From: Candidatus Sulfotelmatobacter sp.
GTDB lineage: Bacteria > Vulcanimicrobiota > Vulcanimicrobiia > Vulcanimicrobiales > Vulcanimicrobiaceae
Direction: 5' to 3'
DNA: 64,000 nucleotides
Assembly: GCA_035504415.1 (NCBI GenBank)
Contig: DATJRY010000006.1
Span: forward strand, 62,001-126,000
Shown here piece by piece: positions 28,210 through 37,983 of this stretch. Made by a program: the position numbers and the translations under genes. A model generated the notes under the pieces. That model was not told the origin of the DNA, did no database searches, and was given only the letters and a program-made list of their open reading frames with translations. Position 1 is the stretch's first letter. The number at the start of each line of letters is the position of its first letter.

Positions 28210-29364
28210 ATGCGTCTCCTGCGCGCGTTCGTCGCCCTGATCGTCTTCGTCGCCGCCACGGCCGCCCCGGCCCGGCCCGCGCCACCCGCCACGGCGCCGG
28301 TGGCCGACGGCGCGGGCCTCGTCGACGCCGCGCGCGCCAAGCTGGCGTCCGGCGACGGCGCCGGCGCGCTGGCGCTGCTGCAGCCGTACGTGGCGCAGCA
28401 CCCGACCGATATCGCCGCCGGCCGGCTGCTGGGCGACGTCTACTTCCGGGTCCCCGACTTCGGCAAGGCCGAGGCGGCCTGGAAGGCCGTCGTCAAGGTC
28501 GACCCCACCGACCGCGAGACGCACAACCGGCTGGGCGCGCTGTACGCCGCCGAGGACCGGGTCCCGGAGGCGACCCTCGAGTTCGAGCGCAGCCTGCCGC
28601 TGGCCGAAGGCTATGCCGGCCTGGTGCGCCAGCACCAGCGGCTCGGGGACATCGATCAGTGGATCGCCGAGATCCAGGAGGCGATCGACAAGAACCCGCT
28701 CGACGCCGACAAGATCTCGCTGATCGGGCACGTCTACGAGTACCTCCACCAGAACGAGCTGGCGCTGCTGGCCTACCGCAAGGTGGTCAACCTGCGGCCG
28801 ACCAGTTGCGGACCTCGCGTCGACCTTTCGAACGTTTTGGTCGAGACGGACCAGTACGACCAGGCGATCGGTGAGCTCCACGCGTGCCTCGCCCGCGACC
28901 CCAAGGACTACGCGGCGATCATCAACCTGGGCGACGCCTACCTCCACAAGGGCGAACAGGCGCGGGGTGCCTCCTACATCGACCAGGCGCTGGCGCTCAA
29001 CCCGATGGGGTTCGAAGCGCTCGTCGATCACGGCTACGTGCTCGACGAGAACGGCGATTGGAAGGACGCGATCGTGTTCTACAACCGGGCCCTCGCCATC
29101 GATCCGACGCGTCCCGAAGCGTACATCGACCTCGGCTTCGATTATGCGGGCCAGCACCTGTTCGCTTTGGCGGAAGCAGCCTACCTCAAGGGGCTCAGCG
29201 TCGCCGCAGACGACGGCACGCTCCACTACTTACTCGGCCAGACGTACGACGAGCAAGGCAAGGTCAGCTTGGCCCGCGAGCAATATCGCGCCGCGTCGCA
29301 CTCGCCGGAAAAGTACATCGCGCAGCAGGCGCGCGCCGAGTTGGGACTCCTCCCGCCCCAGTAA
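28210..29364 (+). CDS. Exported tetratricopeptide repeat protein
   Basis: The protein has 384 aa with a signal peptide (about residues 1-22) and then about nine TPR units of 34 residues covering nearly the whole chain. Typical units are GRLLGDVYFRVPDFGKAEAAW, AIINLGDAYLHKGEQARGAS and YIDLGFDYAGQHLFALAEAAY (each split by the TPR turn). TPRs are protein-interaction scaffolds, and periplasmic ones often serve envelope assembly. It has its own promoter and is followed by an intrinsic terminator, so it is a single-gene unit just upstream of surface cluster A. A functional link to that cluster is only suggested by position. Confidence 0.85.
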   Translation: MRLLRAFVALIVFVAATAAPARPAPPATAPVADGAGLVDAARAKLASGDGAGALALLQPYVAQHPTDIAAGRLLGDVYFRVPDFGKAEAAWKAVVKVDPTDRETHNRLGALYAAEDRVPEATLEFERSLPLAEGYAGLVRQHQRLGDIDQWIAEIQEAIDKNPLDADKISLIGHVYEYLHQNELALLAYRKVVNLRPTSCGPRVDLSNVLVETDQYDQAIGELHACLARDPKDYAAIINLGDAYLHKGEQARGASYIDQALALNPMGFEALVDHGYVLDENGDWKDAIVFYNRALAIDPTRPEAYIDLGFDYAGQHLFALAEAAYLKGLSVAADDGTLHYLLGQTYDEQGKVSLAREQYRAASHSPEKYIAQQARAELGLLPPQ

Positions 29365-29379
29365 CGCGCAAAACGGAAA

Positions 29380-29426
29380 GTTTACGCCCGCGCTGTTGCG
29401 ACGCTCAGCGCGGACATTTCGTAAAC
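29380..29426 (+). repeat. Nested inverted repeats overlapping the terminator
   Basis: GTTTACG (29380-29386) pairs with CGTAAAC (29420-29426). Inside it CCGCGCTG (29388-29395) pairs with CAGCGCGG (29406-29413). The outer arm shares bases with the left arm of the terminator hairpin at 29423, so the two folds exclude each other. Confidence 0.6.
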
Positions 29427-29452
29427 GGCGCGTCACGGCGCCGTTTTCTTTT
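29423..29452 (+). terminator. Intrinsic terminator after the TPR gene
   Basis: AAACGGCGC (29423-29431) and GCGCCGTTT (29438-29446) form a perfect 9-bp stem with a 6-nt loop, followed at once by TTTTCTTTTC. It sits between the TPR gene and surface cluster A. Confidence 0.8.
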
Positions 29453-29566
29453 CGCCCAAAGGTCCGCAATCGGCTTTCCTCCTCGCGTGTAGCCTGTTAG
29501 GATCGGCGACGGCCGCTGCGCACGTATGCACCAGCGGCGTTCCGCACGTTACGAGGAGTTGACAAA

Positions 29567-30055
29567 TTGCGTAGCTTCGCGGCGTCGTCGCTGGCACTGA
29601 TGCTCGCGCTCTCCCTTCCCGGGATCGCGCTTGCAAAGCCGGCCGTCACGCTCAAACTCACCGGCTCGGTCGTTACCACCACCACGGACGGTAAAACCCA
29701 GCTCACCCCCGTCGAAAAGACCGAGCTGCGGCCGGGCGATCGCGTCCGCTGGAGCATCATCGCGCGCAACGGAGGCGACTCCGGGGCATACAAACTTTTG
29801 ACGGTAGAAAAGATCCAACCCGGCACGGCGTACGTCGCGGGGTCGGCGAGTGCGTCCAAGGCGCACGCCGAGTTCTCGCTCGACGGCGGCAAGACGTGGT
29901 CGGCCGCGCCGACGGTCACCGTCAAGGACGCGCAAGGCAATGCGGTCGTGAAGAAGGCCGATCCGTCGACCTTCACGACGATCCGCTTCGTTCAGGACGG
30001 CGCGCTCGCCGCCCAGAGCACCGAAGCCTACGTCTATGAGGTCCGCGTCAAATGA
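29567..30055 (+). CDS. Small secreted DUF11-like protein (surface cluster A)
   Basis: The protein has 162 aa, with a TTG start and GAGGAG upstream. A signal peptide runs to about residue 23 (LSLPGIALAK). The mature chain is essentially one DUF11-type beta-sandwich repeat, LRPGDRVRWSIIARNGGDSG followed by PGTAYVAGSASA, as found in large bacterial surface proteins. It ends in a beta strand and VK (YEVRVK), like the next protein (FLVQVK). The stop overlaps the following start. It probably is a secreted subunit or assembly factor of the cluster; no enzyme motif is seen. Confidence 0.78.
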   Translation: MRSFAASSLALMLALSLPGIALAKPAVTLKLTGSVVTTTTDGKTQLTPVEKTELRPGDRVRWSIIARNGGDSGAYKLLTVEKIQPGTAYVAGSASASKAHAEFSLDGGKTWSAAPTVTVKDAQGNAVVKKADPSTFTTIRFVQDGALAAQSTEAYVYEVRVK

Positions 30056-32316
30056 AGCGGACCTCCTTCTTGTTGACGGCGCTGCTAGGCGTCGGCCTGG
30101 CGGTCGCCGCTCCGCGCGTCGAAGCGCTCGCTTCCGGCACGACCGCCGGGACGACGATCTCGAACACCGCCACGGCGACCTACTCCGACGGCACCAACAC
30201 CTACAACTCGCAGTCGAACACGGTCACGACGACGGTGCAGAACGCGCCGGCGCTGACGATCTCCCCGCTGCAAGCCTCGCCGGGCGCGAACACCGTCTCG
30301 CCGGGCGGCTCGATGACCGACACCTACACGGTCACCAACACCGGTAACAGCTCGGGCTACTTCCAGCTGACCGGCACGCAAGGCACCAACGACGGCGTCA
30401 CCGCCGGCCAGGCGTCCTTCACGCAGTACGTCGTCAATACCGGCGGCGGGCCGCAGACCTTCTCGACGATCGCCGCGGTCAACACCTATTTGGCCACCGG
30501 CAACTCGGGCGGTCCCTTCCTGACGGCCGTCAACGGCACGATCACGATCGGCGTTCAGTACACGGCGAACTCGGGCGCGAGCGGAACGATCACGACGTTG
30601 CTCACGCCGGACATCGTCTACCCGGCCGGCAGCGGCACCTCGCTGCAGACGTCTTCGACGGTCGTCGGCCAGTACAGCGATCCGGTCGCGGTCGACGCTC
30701 GCGTCGACGTCCAGAAGACCGCCGTCGTCGGGGGCACCGTCGCGGCGCCGACCGTCACCTACACGGTTCGCTTCGCGAACGGCGGCTCGCGCAACCTCGC
30801 GCCGGTCTTCAAGAACGCGCTGCCGGGCGGCAACGCGGCGACCTACGACAGCTCGTGCACGAACAGCACGGCCTGCGGCGTCGTCTTCACCGACAAGATC
30901 CCCTCGTTCAACGGCACGCAGCTCACCCTGAACGGCACGCCGTCGATCAGCGGCGCGACCGGCACGGTCATCTACTCGGTCGACGGCACCACCTGGACGA
31001 CGACCGCGACCGGCGCCGTGTACGTCGGCGTCTTCGTCCCGACGACCTCGCTGACGGGCGCGGGGCTGACGACCTTCGCCGCCAACACCAACACGACCAG
31101 CCAGGGCAACGTCCCCGCTGCCAACGCGTCGCTGACGTTGACCTTCACGATCAACGGGTCGACCGCGACCGGTGCGGCCAACGCCAGCGCGATCACCAAC
31201 GTCGCCAACTCGATCTTCGCCGACCAGAGCGGCTACGTCGAGGGCCCGGGGATCACATACCAGAGCGTCACCAACGGCACCACGGCCACGACGACCAACA
31301 CCGCGCCGGCGGTTGCCAACACGACCGGCACGCTGGCCGGCTCGGCGTCGGTGGTGTCGGCCGCCTCGCCGACGAACGCGGCGCTGCTCAACGGCACGTA
31401 CAACGTGGGCTCGAGCACGGCGTACCCCGGCGCGACGGGTCCGGACGGCACGACCGCGACGGACTTCACCGCGCTCAGCTACACCAACGGCAACTCGCTG
31501 CTCTCGGCGGTCAACGGCGCGAACGTCACCGTCCCGGCCAGCGCGGCCGCGGCGACGTTCACCAACTCGCTGCAGAACAACGGCAACAAGGACGACACGT
31601 TCAACCTGACGGCCGCGACGGGCACCGGCCTGACCGCGCTGCCGACCGGCTGGACCGTGACGTTCCAGAGCACCGGCCAAACGGCCAGCGGCAGCTGCGC
31701 CGCGGTGACGGCCGGCACCACGATCACCTCCGTCTGCGTCGCCTCCGGCGCGACCCAGACCTACAAGGTCGTGTTCACCCCGCCGGCCAGCGCGACGACG
31801 TTCACCTCGTTCACCGGCTACGGTGACGCGATCACCGCCACGTCGACCAACAACAGCTCGATCACCAACCTGACCACCGACGAGATCTTCGTGGGCGGGT
31901 TCGTCAAGCTGACCAAGACGGTCGCCGACGCGGCGTCGCAGCCGTGCGCGACGGCCTCGACCTTCACCACCGGTGCCGCCAACGTCAGCCCCGGCGACTG
32001 CGTGAAGTACGTCGTGACGTACGCCAACGTGGCCCCGGGCCAAGGCAGCGGCGCCAACAATCAAACGTTGAGCGCGTCGAGCCTGGTCATCACCGAGGAC
32101 GGAACGGCCGCCGGCGGGACGCAGGTCGCGTACACCAACAACTGGGCCACCTACACCAACGGCCTCTACAACGCGCCGGTCGACACCAACAGCGGCTCGT
32201 TCGTCTACAGCCCGACCGCCGGAACGCCGGCCGGTTCCACCAAATTCACCGACACCGTCGCCTCGCTCGGCGCAGGCACCACCGGTTCGGTGACCTTCCT
32301 GGTCCAGGTCAAGTAA
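30052..32316 (+). CDS. Large secreted Thr/Ser/Asn-rich surface protein (surface cluster A)
   Basis: The protein has 754 aa with a signal peptide (about 1-27). The mature N-terminus, GTTISNTATATYSDGTNTY followed by QSN, is shared with the next gene product. The chain consists of repeated DUF11/Ig-like beta domains rich in Thr, Asn, Ser and Gly, with a few Cys (a pair in SCTNSTACG). No LPXTG, dockerin or catalytic motif is visible. The C-terminus is a beta strand ending FLVQVK. Composition is typical of a surface-layer or fibre subunit. It lies in an operon with the beta-barrel gene at 34552, which may export or anchor it. Confidence 0.78.
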   Translation: MKRTSFLLTALLGVGLAVAAPRVEALASGTTAGTTISNTATATYSDGTNTYNSQSNTVTTTVQNAPALTISPLQASPGANTVSPGGSMTDTYTVTNTGNSSGYFQLTGTQGTNDGVTAGQASFTQYVVNTGGGPQTFSTIAAVNTYLATGNSGGPFLTAVNGTITIGVQYTANSGASGTITTLLTPDIVYPAGSGTSLQTSSTVVGQYSDPVAVDARVDVQKTAVVGGTVAAPTVTYTVRFANGGSRNLAPVFKNALPGGNAATYDSSCTNSTACGVVFTDKIPSFNGTQLTLNGTPSISGATGTVIYSVDGTTWTTTATGAVYVGVFVPTTSLTGAGLTTFAANTNTTSQGNVPAANASLTLTFTINGSTATGAANASAITNVANSIFADQSGYVEGPGITYQSVTNGTTATTTNTAPAVANTTGTLAGSASVVSAASPTNAALLNGTYNVGSSTAYPGATGPDGTTATDFTALSYTNGNSLLSAVNGANVTVPASAAAATFTNSLQNNGNKDDTFNLTAATGTGLTALPTGWTVTFQSTGQTASGSCAAVTAGTTITSVCVASGATQTYKVVFTPPASATTFTSFTGYGDAITATSTNNSSITNLTTDEIFVGGFVKLTKTVADAASQPCATASTFTTGAANVSPGDCVKYVVTYANVAPGQGSGANNQTLSASSLVITEDGTAAGGTQVAYTNNWATYTNGLYNAPVDTNSGSFVYSPTAGTPAGSTKFTDTVASLGAGTTGSVTFLVQVK

Positions 32317-32323
32317 TCTGATC

Positions 32324-34555
32324 GTGTCCGCCGACGTCATCGGGCGCATCGTGCGCGCGATCGTCCTCGCCCTCGCGTGCACCGCTCTGGCGGTCCGCGC
32401 GGGCGAGGCGGCGTCGCCGGCGGGCACGCTGATCACCAACACCGCGACCGCGCAGTATGCCGCCGGACCCGCCGGCGTGACCTACAGCGTGCAATCGAAC
32501 GTGGTGCAAGTCGCGATCGCGGCGGTCTCCGCGATCGTCGTCGGGCCCAAGGAAAAGGCGGTCAACCCCGCCACCGAGGGCTACTCGGCCGGTTCGCCGA
32601 TCACGCGCACGTTCACCATCACCAACGCGGGGAACGCCGCCGACGCCTATACGGTCACCGCGGTGACGACGGGCGGCGGCGCGATCTCCTCGATCGCGTA
32701 CCTCGAGTCGAACGGCACCGTTCCGGTGACGCTCAACGCGACGACCACGCCGACGCTGCAGCCGGGTGGGTCGATCTCGGTGCAAGTCGGTCTCACCACC
32801 AAGGGCGTCGCGGTCGGCACGAGCTTTCCGATCGCCCTGACCGCGCGGTCGACCAGCACCGGCGCCGCCAACGGACTCGTCTCCGACAGCGGCCAGGTGT
32901 GGGCGCTCGCGCAAGCGGCCGCGTCGCTGGGCGGCGTCACCGGTCCCAACACGCTCGTCACCAAGCTCGTCGACTCGGTCCGCTCGACCACGGCGAATCC
33001 GGGAGCCACCATCACCTACTCGATCGCGTTCAAGAACTACGGCGGCTCGGCGGCGACGAACGTCGCCCTCACCGACGACGTTCCGGCCGGCATCACCGCG
33101 CTGCCGCAGACCGCGACGCTCAACGGCACCAACGTCGCCGCGGCGGCGTCGCTGAGCGGACAAGTGCTGACCGTCAAGGTCGGGACGTTGGCCGCCGGCG
33201 CGATGGACACGCTGACGTTTCAAGCGACGGTCATGAACGCCGAGAGCGCGGGATCGAGCTTCGTCAACGTCGCCTCGCTGGCGGCCGACGGCATCAGCCC
33301 GGTCTCGACCTCGCCGGCCAGCGTGCTGGTCGGGCTGGCCAACAAAGTCTACGACGGATACGCGGGCGGCGGGTCGGCGATCGCCGGCGCGACCATCACG
33401 CTGCGCGACGCGAGCACGCACGCCGTCATCGCGCTCCCGCAGAACCCCGGCGGCACCGCCGGTTCTTCGGCGCTCACGCGCGCACCGCAAGACGCGCTGG
33501 TCGGCGTGCCGGCCGGGGGGCTCGCGCCCAACTACAGCAACGCGAACCCGTTCACCACCGGCGCCGACGGCACGTACAGCTTCGTCTTCAACACCAGCCA
33601 GCTCGGCGTGCCGGGCCAGCCCGCGCAGTACGAGCTCGACATCGCGGCTCCCAACTACACCGCGCGCCGCATCGCGGTCACGATCAGCCCGGACGCCACC
33701 GGGCTGCTCTACGACGCGACGCTGCGCGATCTCGACGGCATGCAGTTGGCCTCGCCCGGCGGCTTCACGCTGGTCGCCAACTCCGTCTCACTCTCCGACG
33801 TGTTCGGCCTCCTAGGAAACCTCCCCATGTTCGCTCCGCACCCGTTGACGGTCAGCAAGACCGTCGACCGTGACGTCGCCTCGGGCGGCGATCGTCTGCT
33901 CTACACCGTGCAAGTCGGCAACTCGGGCGCCAGCTTCGGCACGACGCGCGTCGTCGACACCTTGCCGGCCGGCATCGTCTACGCGCCCGGGACCGCGCGC
34001 GTCGACGGTCAACCGATCGAACCGCTCCGCGACGGCCGCATCCTGACCTGGACGCTGGCCGGCGTGAGCGGCACGCACACGATCACCTACGCGTGCGTCG
34101 TGCTCCCGTACGCCTCCGAGGGCACGACGCTGGTGAACCTGGTCGACGTCGACGCGCTGGCCGCGAGCGGCGCGCACGTGACGGGCAGCGCGAGCGCCGA
34201 CACCCGCATCGTCGCCGGCGCGCTGGGCAACCGCATCGTCATCACCGGCCGCGTCTTCGCCGACGTCGCGAAAACCGGCCGCTTCCGCACCGGCGACAAG
34301 GGCGTCGCCGGCGTGCGCGTCTACCTCGAGGACGGCGAATCGGTCACCACCGATCCGTACGGCCGCTTCACGTTCCCGGCGGTCCGTCCGGGACAGCACG
34401 TGCTGCGCGTCGACGAGACGACGCTGCCGGCGAGCGTGAAGCCCTACGGCGACCGTCGCTACGACAGCACCCGCAGCCTGCAGCGCCTGCTGCACGGCCT
34501 CTACGACGCCGGCTTGATGCAGGACGTCGAGTTCGCTCTGGAACCGGCCGCATGA
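32324..34555 (+). CDS. Secreted DUF11-repeat protein with C-terminal SdrD-B-like domain (surface cluster A)
   Basis: The protein has 743 aa, GTG start, and signal peptide (AIVLALACTALAVRAGEA). The N-terminus repeats the GTLITNTATAQY and QSNVV motif of the previous protein. Two DUF11 domains are recognisable (TTANPGATITYSIAFKNYG, and SGGDRLLYTVQVGNSG). The last 110 residues form an SdrD-B/CarboxypepD_reg-like domain (VRVYLEDGESVTTDPYGRF, then VRPGQHVLRVDETTLP). A similar domain is fused to the barrel in surface cluster B. The stop overlaps the start of the barrel gene (ATGA), which suggests the two products form a complex. Confidence 0.8.
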   Translation: MSADVIGRIVRAIVLALACTALAVRAGEAASPAGTLITNTATAQYAAGPAGVTYSVQSNVVQVAIAAVSAIVVGPKEKAVNPATEGYSAGSPITRTFTITNAGNAADAYTVTAVTTGGGAISSIAYLESNGTVPVTLNATTTPTLQPGGSISVQVGLTTKGVAVGTSFPIALTARSTSTGAANGLVSDSGQVWALAQAAASLGGVTGPNTLVTKLVDSVRSTTANPGATITYSIAFKNYGGSAATNVALTDDVPAGITALPQTATLNGTNVAAAASLSGQVLTVKVGTLAAGAMDTLTFQATVMNAESAGSSFVNVASLAADGISPVSTSPASVLVGLANKVYDGYAGGGSAIAGATITLRDASTHAVIALPQNPGGTAGSSALTRAPQDALVGVPAGGLAPNYSNANPFTTGADGTYSFVFNTSQLGVPGQPAQYELDIAAPNYTARRIAVTISPDATGLLYDATLRDLDGMQLASPGGFTLVANSVSLSDVFGLLGNLPMFAPHPLTVSKTVDRDVASGGDRLLYTVQVGNSGASFGTTRVVDTLPAGIVYAPGTARVDGQPIEPLRDGRILTWTLAGVSGTHTITYACVVLPYASEGTTLVNLVDVDALAASGAHVTGSASADTRIVAGALGNRIVITGRVFADVAKTGRFRTGDKGVAGVRVYLEDGESVTTDPYGRFTFPAVRPGQHVLRVDETTLPASVKPYGDRRYDSTRSLQRLLHGLYDAGLMQDVEFALEPAA

Positions 34556-37500
34556 ACCTGCGTCGTCGCTTCCGCCGCACCGCGATCGCGTTTCTCGCCA
34601 CCGGATTCGTCCTCTCGACGATTCAGGTCGACGATGGTGCGCGCATTCCGGCTGCGCTGGCGGACACGACGACGATCCCCGCGCTCGCCTCGCCGGTGCC
34701 GCCGGGGGCGCCCGCCGCGAGCCCCTCGCCCGATCCGTCCGACGCGCCTGACGATCCGACCAAGGGTCCGCGCGGCGGCGACCTCACCCATCTGACCTTC
34801 ACCGCGACCGACGGTCTGACCGCGGCGCTGAACGATCCGGTCGACGACGGCGTCGCCGGCAGCACCGCCGCCGCGATCGCGGTGCAGACCGTGCGCGGGG
34901 CCGGCGTCGAGCTGAAGGTCGGCGGCGAGGTCATCCCGTTCTCGCGCATCGGCAAACGCACCGTCGACACCAAGACCGGCCAGACGATCTACACCTACTA
35001 CGGCGTCGTGCTGCGCGCCGGCGCGAACGACGTGCAGCTCACGCCGCTGGGCGCGAACGGTCTGCGCGGGACGACGAGCACGCACCGCATCTACGGTCCC
35101 GGACGCCCGGTCGCGATCGCGATCGCGGCCAGCGGTCCGCTGCGCGCCGACGGGAGCAGCGTCGACGACCTGCGCATCCAAGCGCGTGACGCCTGGGGGC
35201 ACCATGCGGCGTCGGGCGAGCTCGTGCAGCTCACGCTCGTCTCCGGTGACGCGCGCCTCTCGCGGGTCGCGGTCGCGACCGACGATCCCGCCGCTCCCGC
35301 CGTGACGCCCACGCCGCAGCCATCGCCCTCGCCGGGCGCCGGCGCGGCGAACACGCGGCAGACGATCGGCGTCGCGCTCGGCCCCGACGGTTCGGCGATC
35401 GTGCACCTGCTGCCGGGGATGATCCCGGGCGACATCGTGCTGCAGGCGTCGAGCGGCGATGCGACCTGCGAGACGCGCGTCTTCCTCGCGCCCAATCCGC
35501 GCAAGCCGTTCGTCAACGGCCTGGTCACCGCCGGCGCCGGCGCGGTGCCGGGCATCCCGGACAGCCCCGACGACGTCGCCGACGGCACCAACTCCCGCCG
35601 CGGCCGCATCGCGGTCTTCGGCACCGGCTCGGTCGGCAGCGGCGTGTTGACCTTCGCCTACGACACCGCCAACGTGCTGCAGCGCACGACGGACTACAGT
35701 GGTGCGGCGAGCGTCGATCCGAGCGATCGTCCGTACGCGATCACCGGCGACACCAGCTCCCTGCGCGACGACGCGCTCTCGCGCGACCATCTCTTTTTCC
35801 GCTACGACAGCGGCCGCACCAGCGCCGAGTGGGGCGAGTTCCAGGCCTCGACGACGACCGACCCGACCAACCTGGGTGCGTTCAACCAGCTGGTCGACGG
35901 CGCCAAGCTCGACGTCGCCGGCGCGAACGCGCGTGCGACCGTGTTCGCGGCGCGCAACGACGTCGGCTACGACCGGCGCGTGTTCGCGCCGACGGGCCTC
36001 GCCAGCGGCGTGATGCTCTACCCGCAGATCGTCGTCGGCTCGGACGTCGCCTACTTGGCGGCGATCGATCGCCGCACCGGCGCCGTGCTGACGCAGACGC
36101 CGCTCACCAACGGCGTCGACTACACGATCGAGTACTCGACCGGGCAGCTGCGCTTCATCAACATCCCGCTCCCGTTCGACCAGAACTTCAACCCGCAAGA
36201 AGTCGTGCTGACGTACGAGTACGACGACCCCAGCGGTGCGGCCAAGACGGTCGGCGGCCACGCCGAAGTCGCGCTCGGCAAGGCCGTCAAGCTCGGCTTG
36301 GGCTACGTCAACGACACGACCGGTGCCGGCAACGTCACGCTGGCCTCGCAGTCGCTCAGCGGGACGATCCCGGGCGGCTCGTGGTCGATCGTGCACGCCA
36401 CCAGCGCCGGCTCGCTGCTGGCGACCTCCGCCGATCAGACGCAAGCCGGCGACGGCGGCGGCGCGCTGCATGCCGCGCTCACGCGCAGCGTCGGCAACGA
36501 CCACCTCTCGTTGCTGTTCGATCAGACCGGGGCGGGCTACGACGATCCGTTCGGCGGGCTCTCCACGCCCGGCCTCATCAACGAAGCGGTCAGCTACGGC
36601 CACAAGTTCGCCGGCGGCCAGGGCGAGATCGACCTCGACCTCGACCATCAGGCCAACGTCGGCATCAACGGGGCGGCCTCGACGACGCAGACCGAAGCGC
36701 AGCTGCGCGCGCGCCGCCAGCTCGGCAAGCGGGTCACGGTGACCGCCTCGGTCGACCGCCGCGTCTCGACCAGCTCCGCGGTCGGCACGCAGCTGGCGGT
36801 GCCGACCCCCGCGCCGAGCGGAACGCCCAGCCCGTACGACGTGACCAATCTGCCGGCGCAGGAGTCGACGCAGGTGCAGGCCGGCGTCGACTGGCGGGTG
36901 ACCAACGCGGCGACGCTGAGCGTCGACCGTCTGCAGACGATCGGCGGCGAGAACTCCGTGCAGCCGACGCAGACCGACGCGCAGCTGACCTACGACATCG
37001 GCAAGATCGGCCGCGTCTACGCGCGCGAGCGCTGGAGCGCCGCGCCGGTCGAAAGCTTCGCCGACGCGACGCAGGCGCTCACCTCCGGCACCGGCGGGAC
37101 GCGCTCGTTCGAAGTCGGCGTCGAGAACCGCTTGGGGCCGATGACGACCGTCGACGACTCGTGGGGTGTCGATCACACCGCCAACGGCAGCAGCATCTAC
37201 ACCGCGCTGGGTGTGCAGGAGAAGCTCAACCTGGGCCGCGTCAAGGGCAACGCCTTCATCCAGGACGGCACCGCCAGCGGCTACGACTCGTCGAGCGGCG
37301 GGTTCGACGTGTACGGCCTCTCGCTCAGCTACGCCGATCCCAGCAACCGCCTGCGCGTGAGCGGTTCCTCGCAGCTGCGCACCGGCAACGGCGCCGGCTT
37401 CTCCGATACGCTCGGCGCGGCCGGCGCGCTGACGCAGGACCTTTCCGTGTTCGCCGCGCTGACCGACGCGCGCTCGGACGGCAACGGCGAGTCCGACGAC

Positions 37501-37983
37501 AAGGTCGGCTTGGCCTGGCGCCCCGCGCAGAGCGACGACGGCGTGACGCTCTTCCAGTACGAGCGCCAGACCGGTACCGGCACCTACGACGGCAACGACG
37601 AAGGTGCGGTGCTCTCGCTCGAGCAGGTCGTCCGCCTGCGCCGGCGCACCGAGGTCACCGCGCGCTACGCCTACAAGCTCGACGGCGACCAGTTCTACGA
37701 AGCGCACAGCTCGCTGCTCGGCCTGCGCGTCGATCAGACGCTCGGCGATCGTTACGACGTCGGCGCCGAGATCCGCCGCGCGAACGTGCTCGGCATCGAC
37801 GGCGCGACCTCGAACGCGTTCGCGCTCGAGGCCGGCCTGCGGCTCGGCAACCAAACGCGCTTCGGCGTCGGCTACAACTTCAGCGCGACTGCCGACCCGT
37901 CGCTGGCGACGACGCCGCAGCACCGCGGCTTCTACACCACCGTGACGACCGTGGTCGACCGCATCTTGGGTTGGGGCCGCTAG
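34552..37983 (+). CDS. Predicted outer-membrane beta-barrel protein with Ig-like N-terminal domains (surface cluster A)
   Basis: The protein has 1143 aa. The signal region is followed by a Pro/Ser/Asp-rich stretch (about 45-70) and an Ig-like domain. A Big-1/invasin-like domain lies near residues 185-300 (DGSSVDDLRIQARDAWGHHA). From about 350 to the end the chain is amphipathic beta strands with alternating hydrophobic residues and Gly/Asp turns. It contains the block NGVDYTIEYSTGQLRF (about 519-534), a kind of motif seen in very large outer-membrane translocon-like proteins. I infer an outer-membrane pore or anchor for the two DUF11 proteins encoded just upstream. Four bases overlap the converging ridA. 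Confidence 0.78.
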   Translation: MNLRRRFRRTAIAFLATGFVLSTIQVDDGARIPAALADTTTIPALASPVPPGAPAASPSPDPSDAPDDPTKGPRGGDLTHLTFTATDGLTAALNDPVDDGVAGSTAAAIAVQTVRGAGVELKVGGEVIPFSRIGKRTVDTKTGQTIYTYYGVVLRAGANDVQLTPLGANGLRGTTSTHRIYGPGRPVAIAIAASGPLRADGSSVDDLRIQARDAWGHHAASGELVQLTLVSGDARLSRVAVATDDPAAPAVTPTPQPSPSPGAGAANTRQTIGVALGPDGSAIVHLLPGMIPGDIVLQASSGDATCETRVFLAPNPRKPFVNGLVTAGAGAVPGIPDSPDDVADGTNSRRGRIAVFGTGSVGSGVLTFAYDTANVLQRTTDYSGAASVDPSDRPYAITGDTSSLRDDALSRDHLFFRYDSGRTSAEWGEFQASTTTDPTNLGAFNQLVDGAKLDVAGANARATVFAARNDVGYDRRVFAPTGLASGVMLYPQIVVGSDVAYLAAIDRRTGAVLTQTPLTNGVDYTIEYSTGQLRFINIPLPFDQNFNPQEVVLTYEYDDPSGAAKTVGGHAEVALGKAVKLGLGYVNDTTGAGNVTLASQSLSGTIPGGSWSIVHATSAGSLLATSADQTQAGDGGGALHAALTRSVGNDHLSLLFDQTGAGYDDPFGGLSTPGLINEAVSYGHKFAGGQGEIDLDLDHQANVGINGAASTTQTEAQLRARRQLGKRVTVTASVDRRVSTSSAVGTQLAVPTPAPSGTPSPYDVTNLPAQESTQVQAGVDWRVTNAATLSVDRLQTIGGENSVQPTQTDAQLTYDIGKIGRVYARERWSAAPVESFADATQALTSGTGGTRSFEVGVENRLGPMTTVDDSWGVDHTANGSSIYTALGVQEKLNLGRVKGNAFIQDGTASGYDSSSGGFDVYGLSLSYADPSNRLRVSGSSQLRTGNGAGFSDTLGAAGALTQDLSVFAALTDARSDGNGESDDKVGLAWRPAQSDDGVTLFQYERQTGTGTYDGNDEGAVLSLEQVVRLRRRTEVTARYAYKLDGDQFYEAHSSLLGLRVDQTLGDRYDVGAEIRRANVLGIDGATSNAFALEAGLRLGNQTRFGVGYNFSATADPSLATTPQHRGFYTTVTTVVDRILGWGR

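Noticed and set aside
30052-34555. Repeated short sequences that might be a CRISPR or other array
   Set aside because: The repetition is Thr/Asn/Gly-coding low complexity within surface protein genes, not regular repeats with spacers.
34501-37923. A 1140-residue open frame on the minus strand opposite the cluster A barrel gene
   Set aside because: Same GC-driven shadow pattern. The plus-strand product shows a signal peptide and beta-barrel sequence and is ATGA-coupled to the previous gene.
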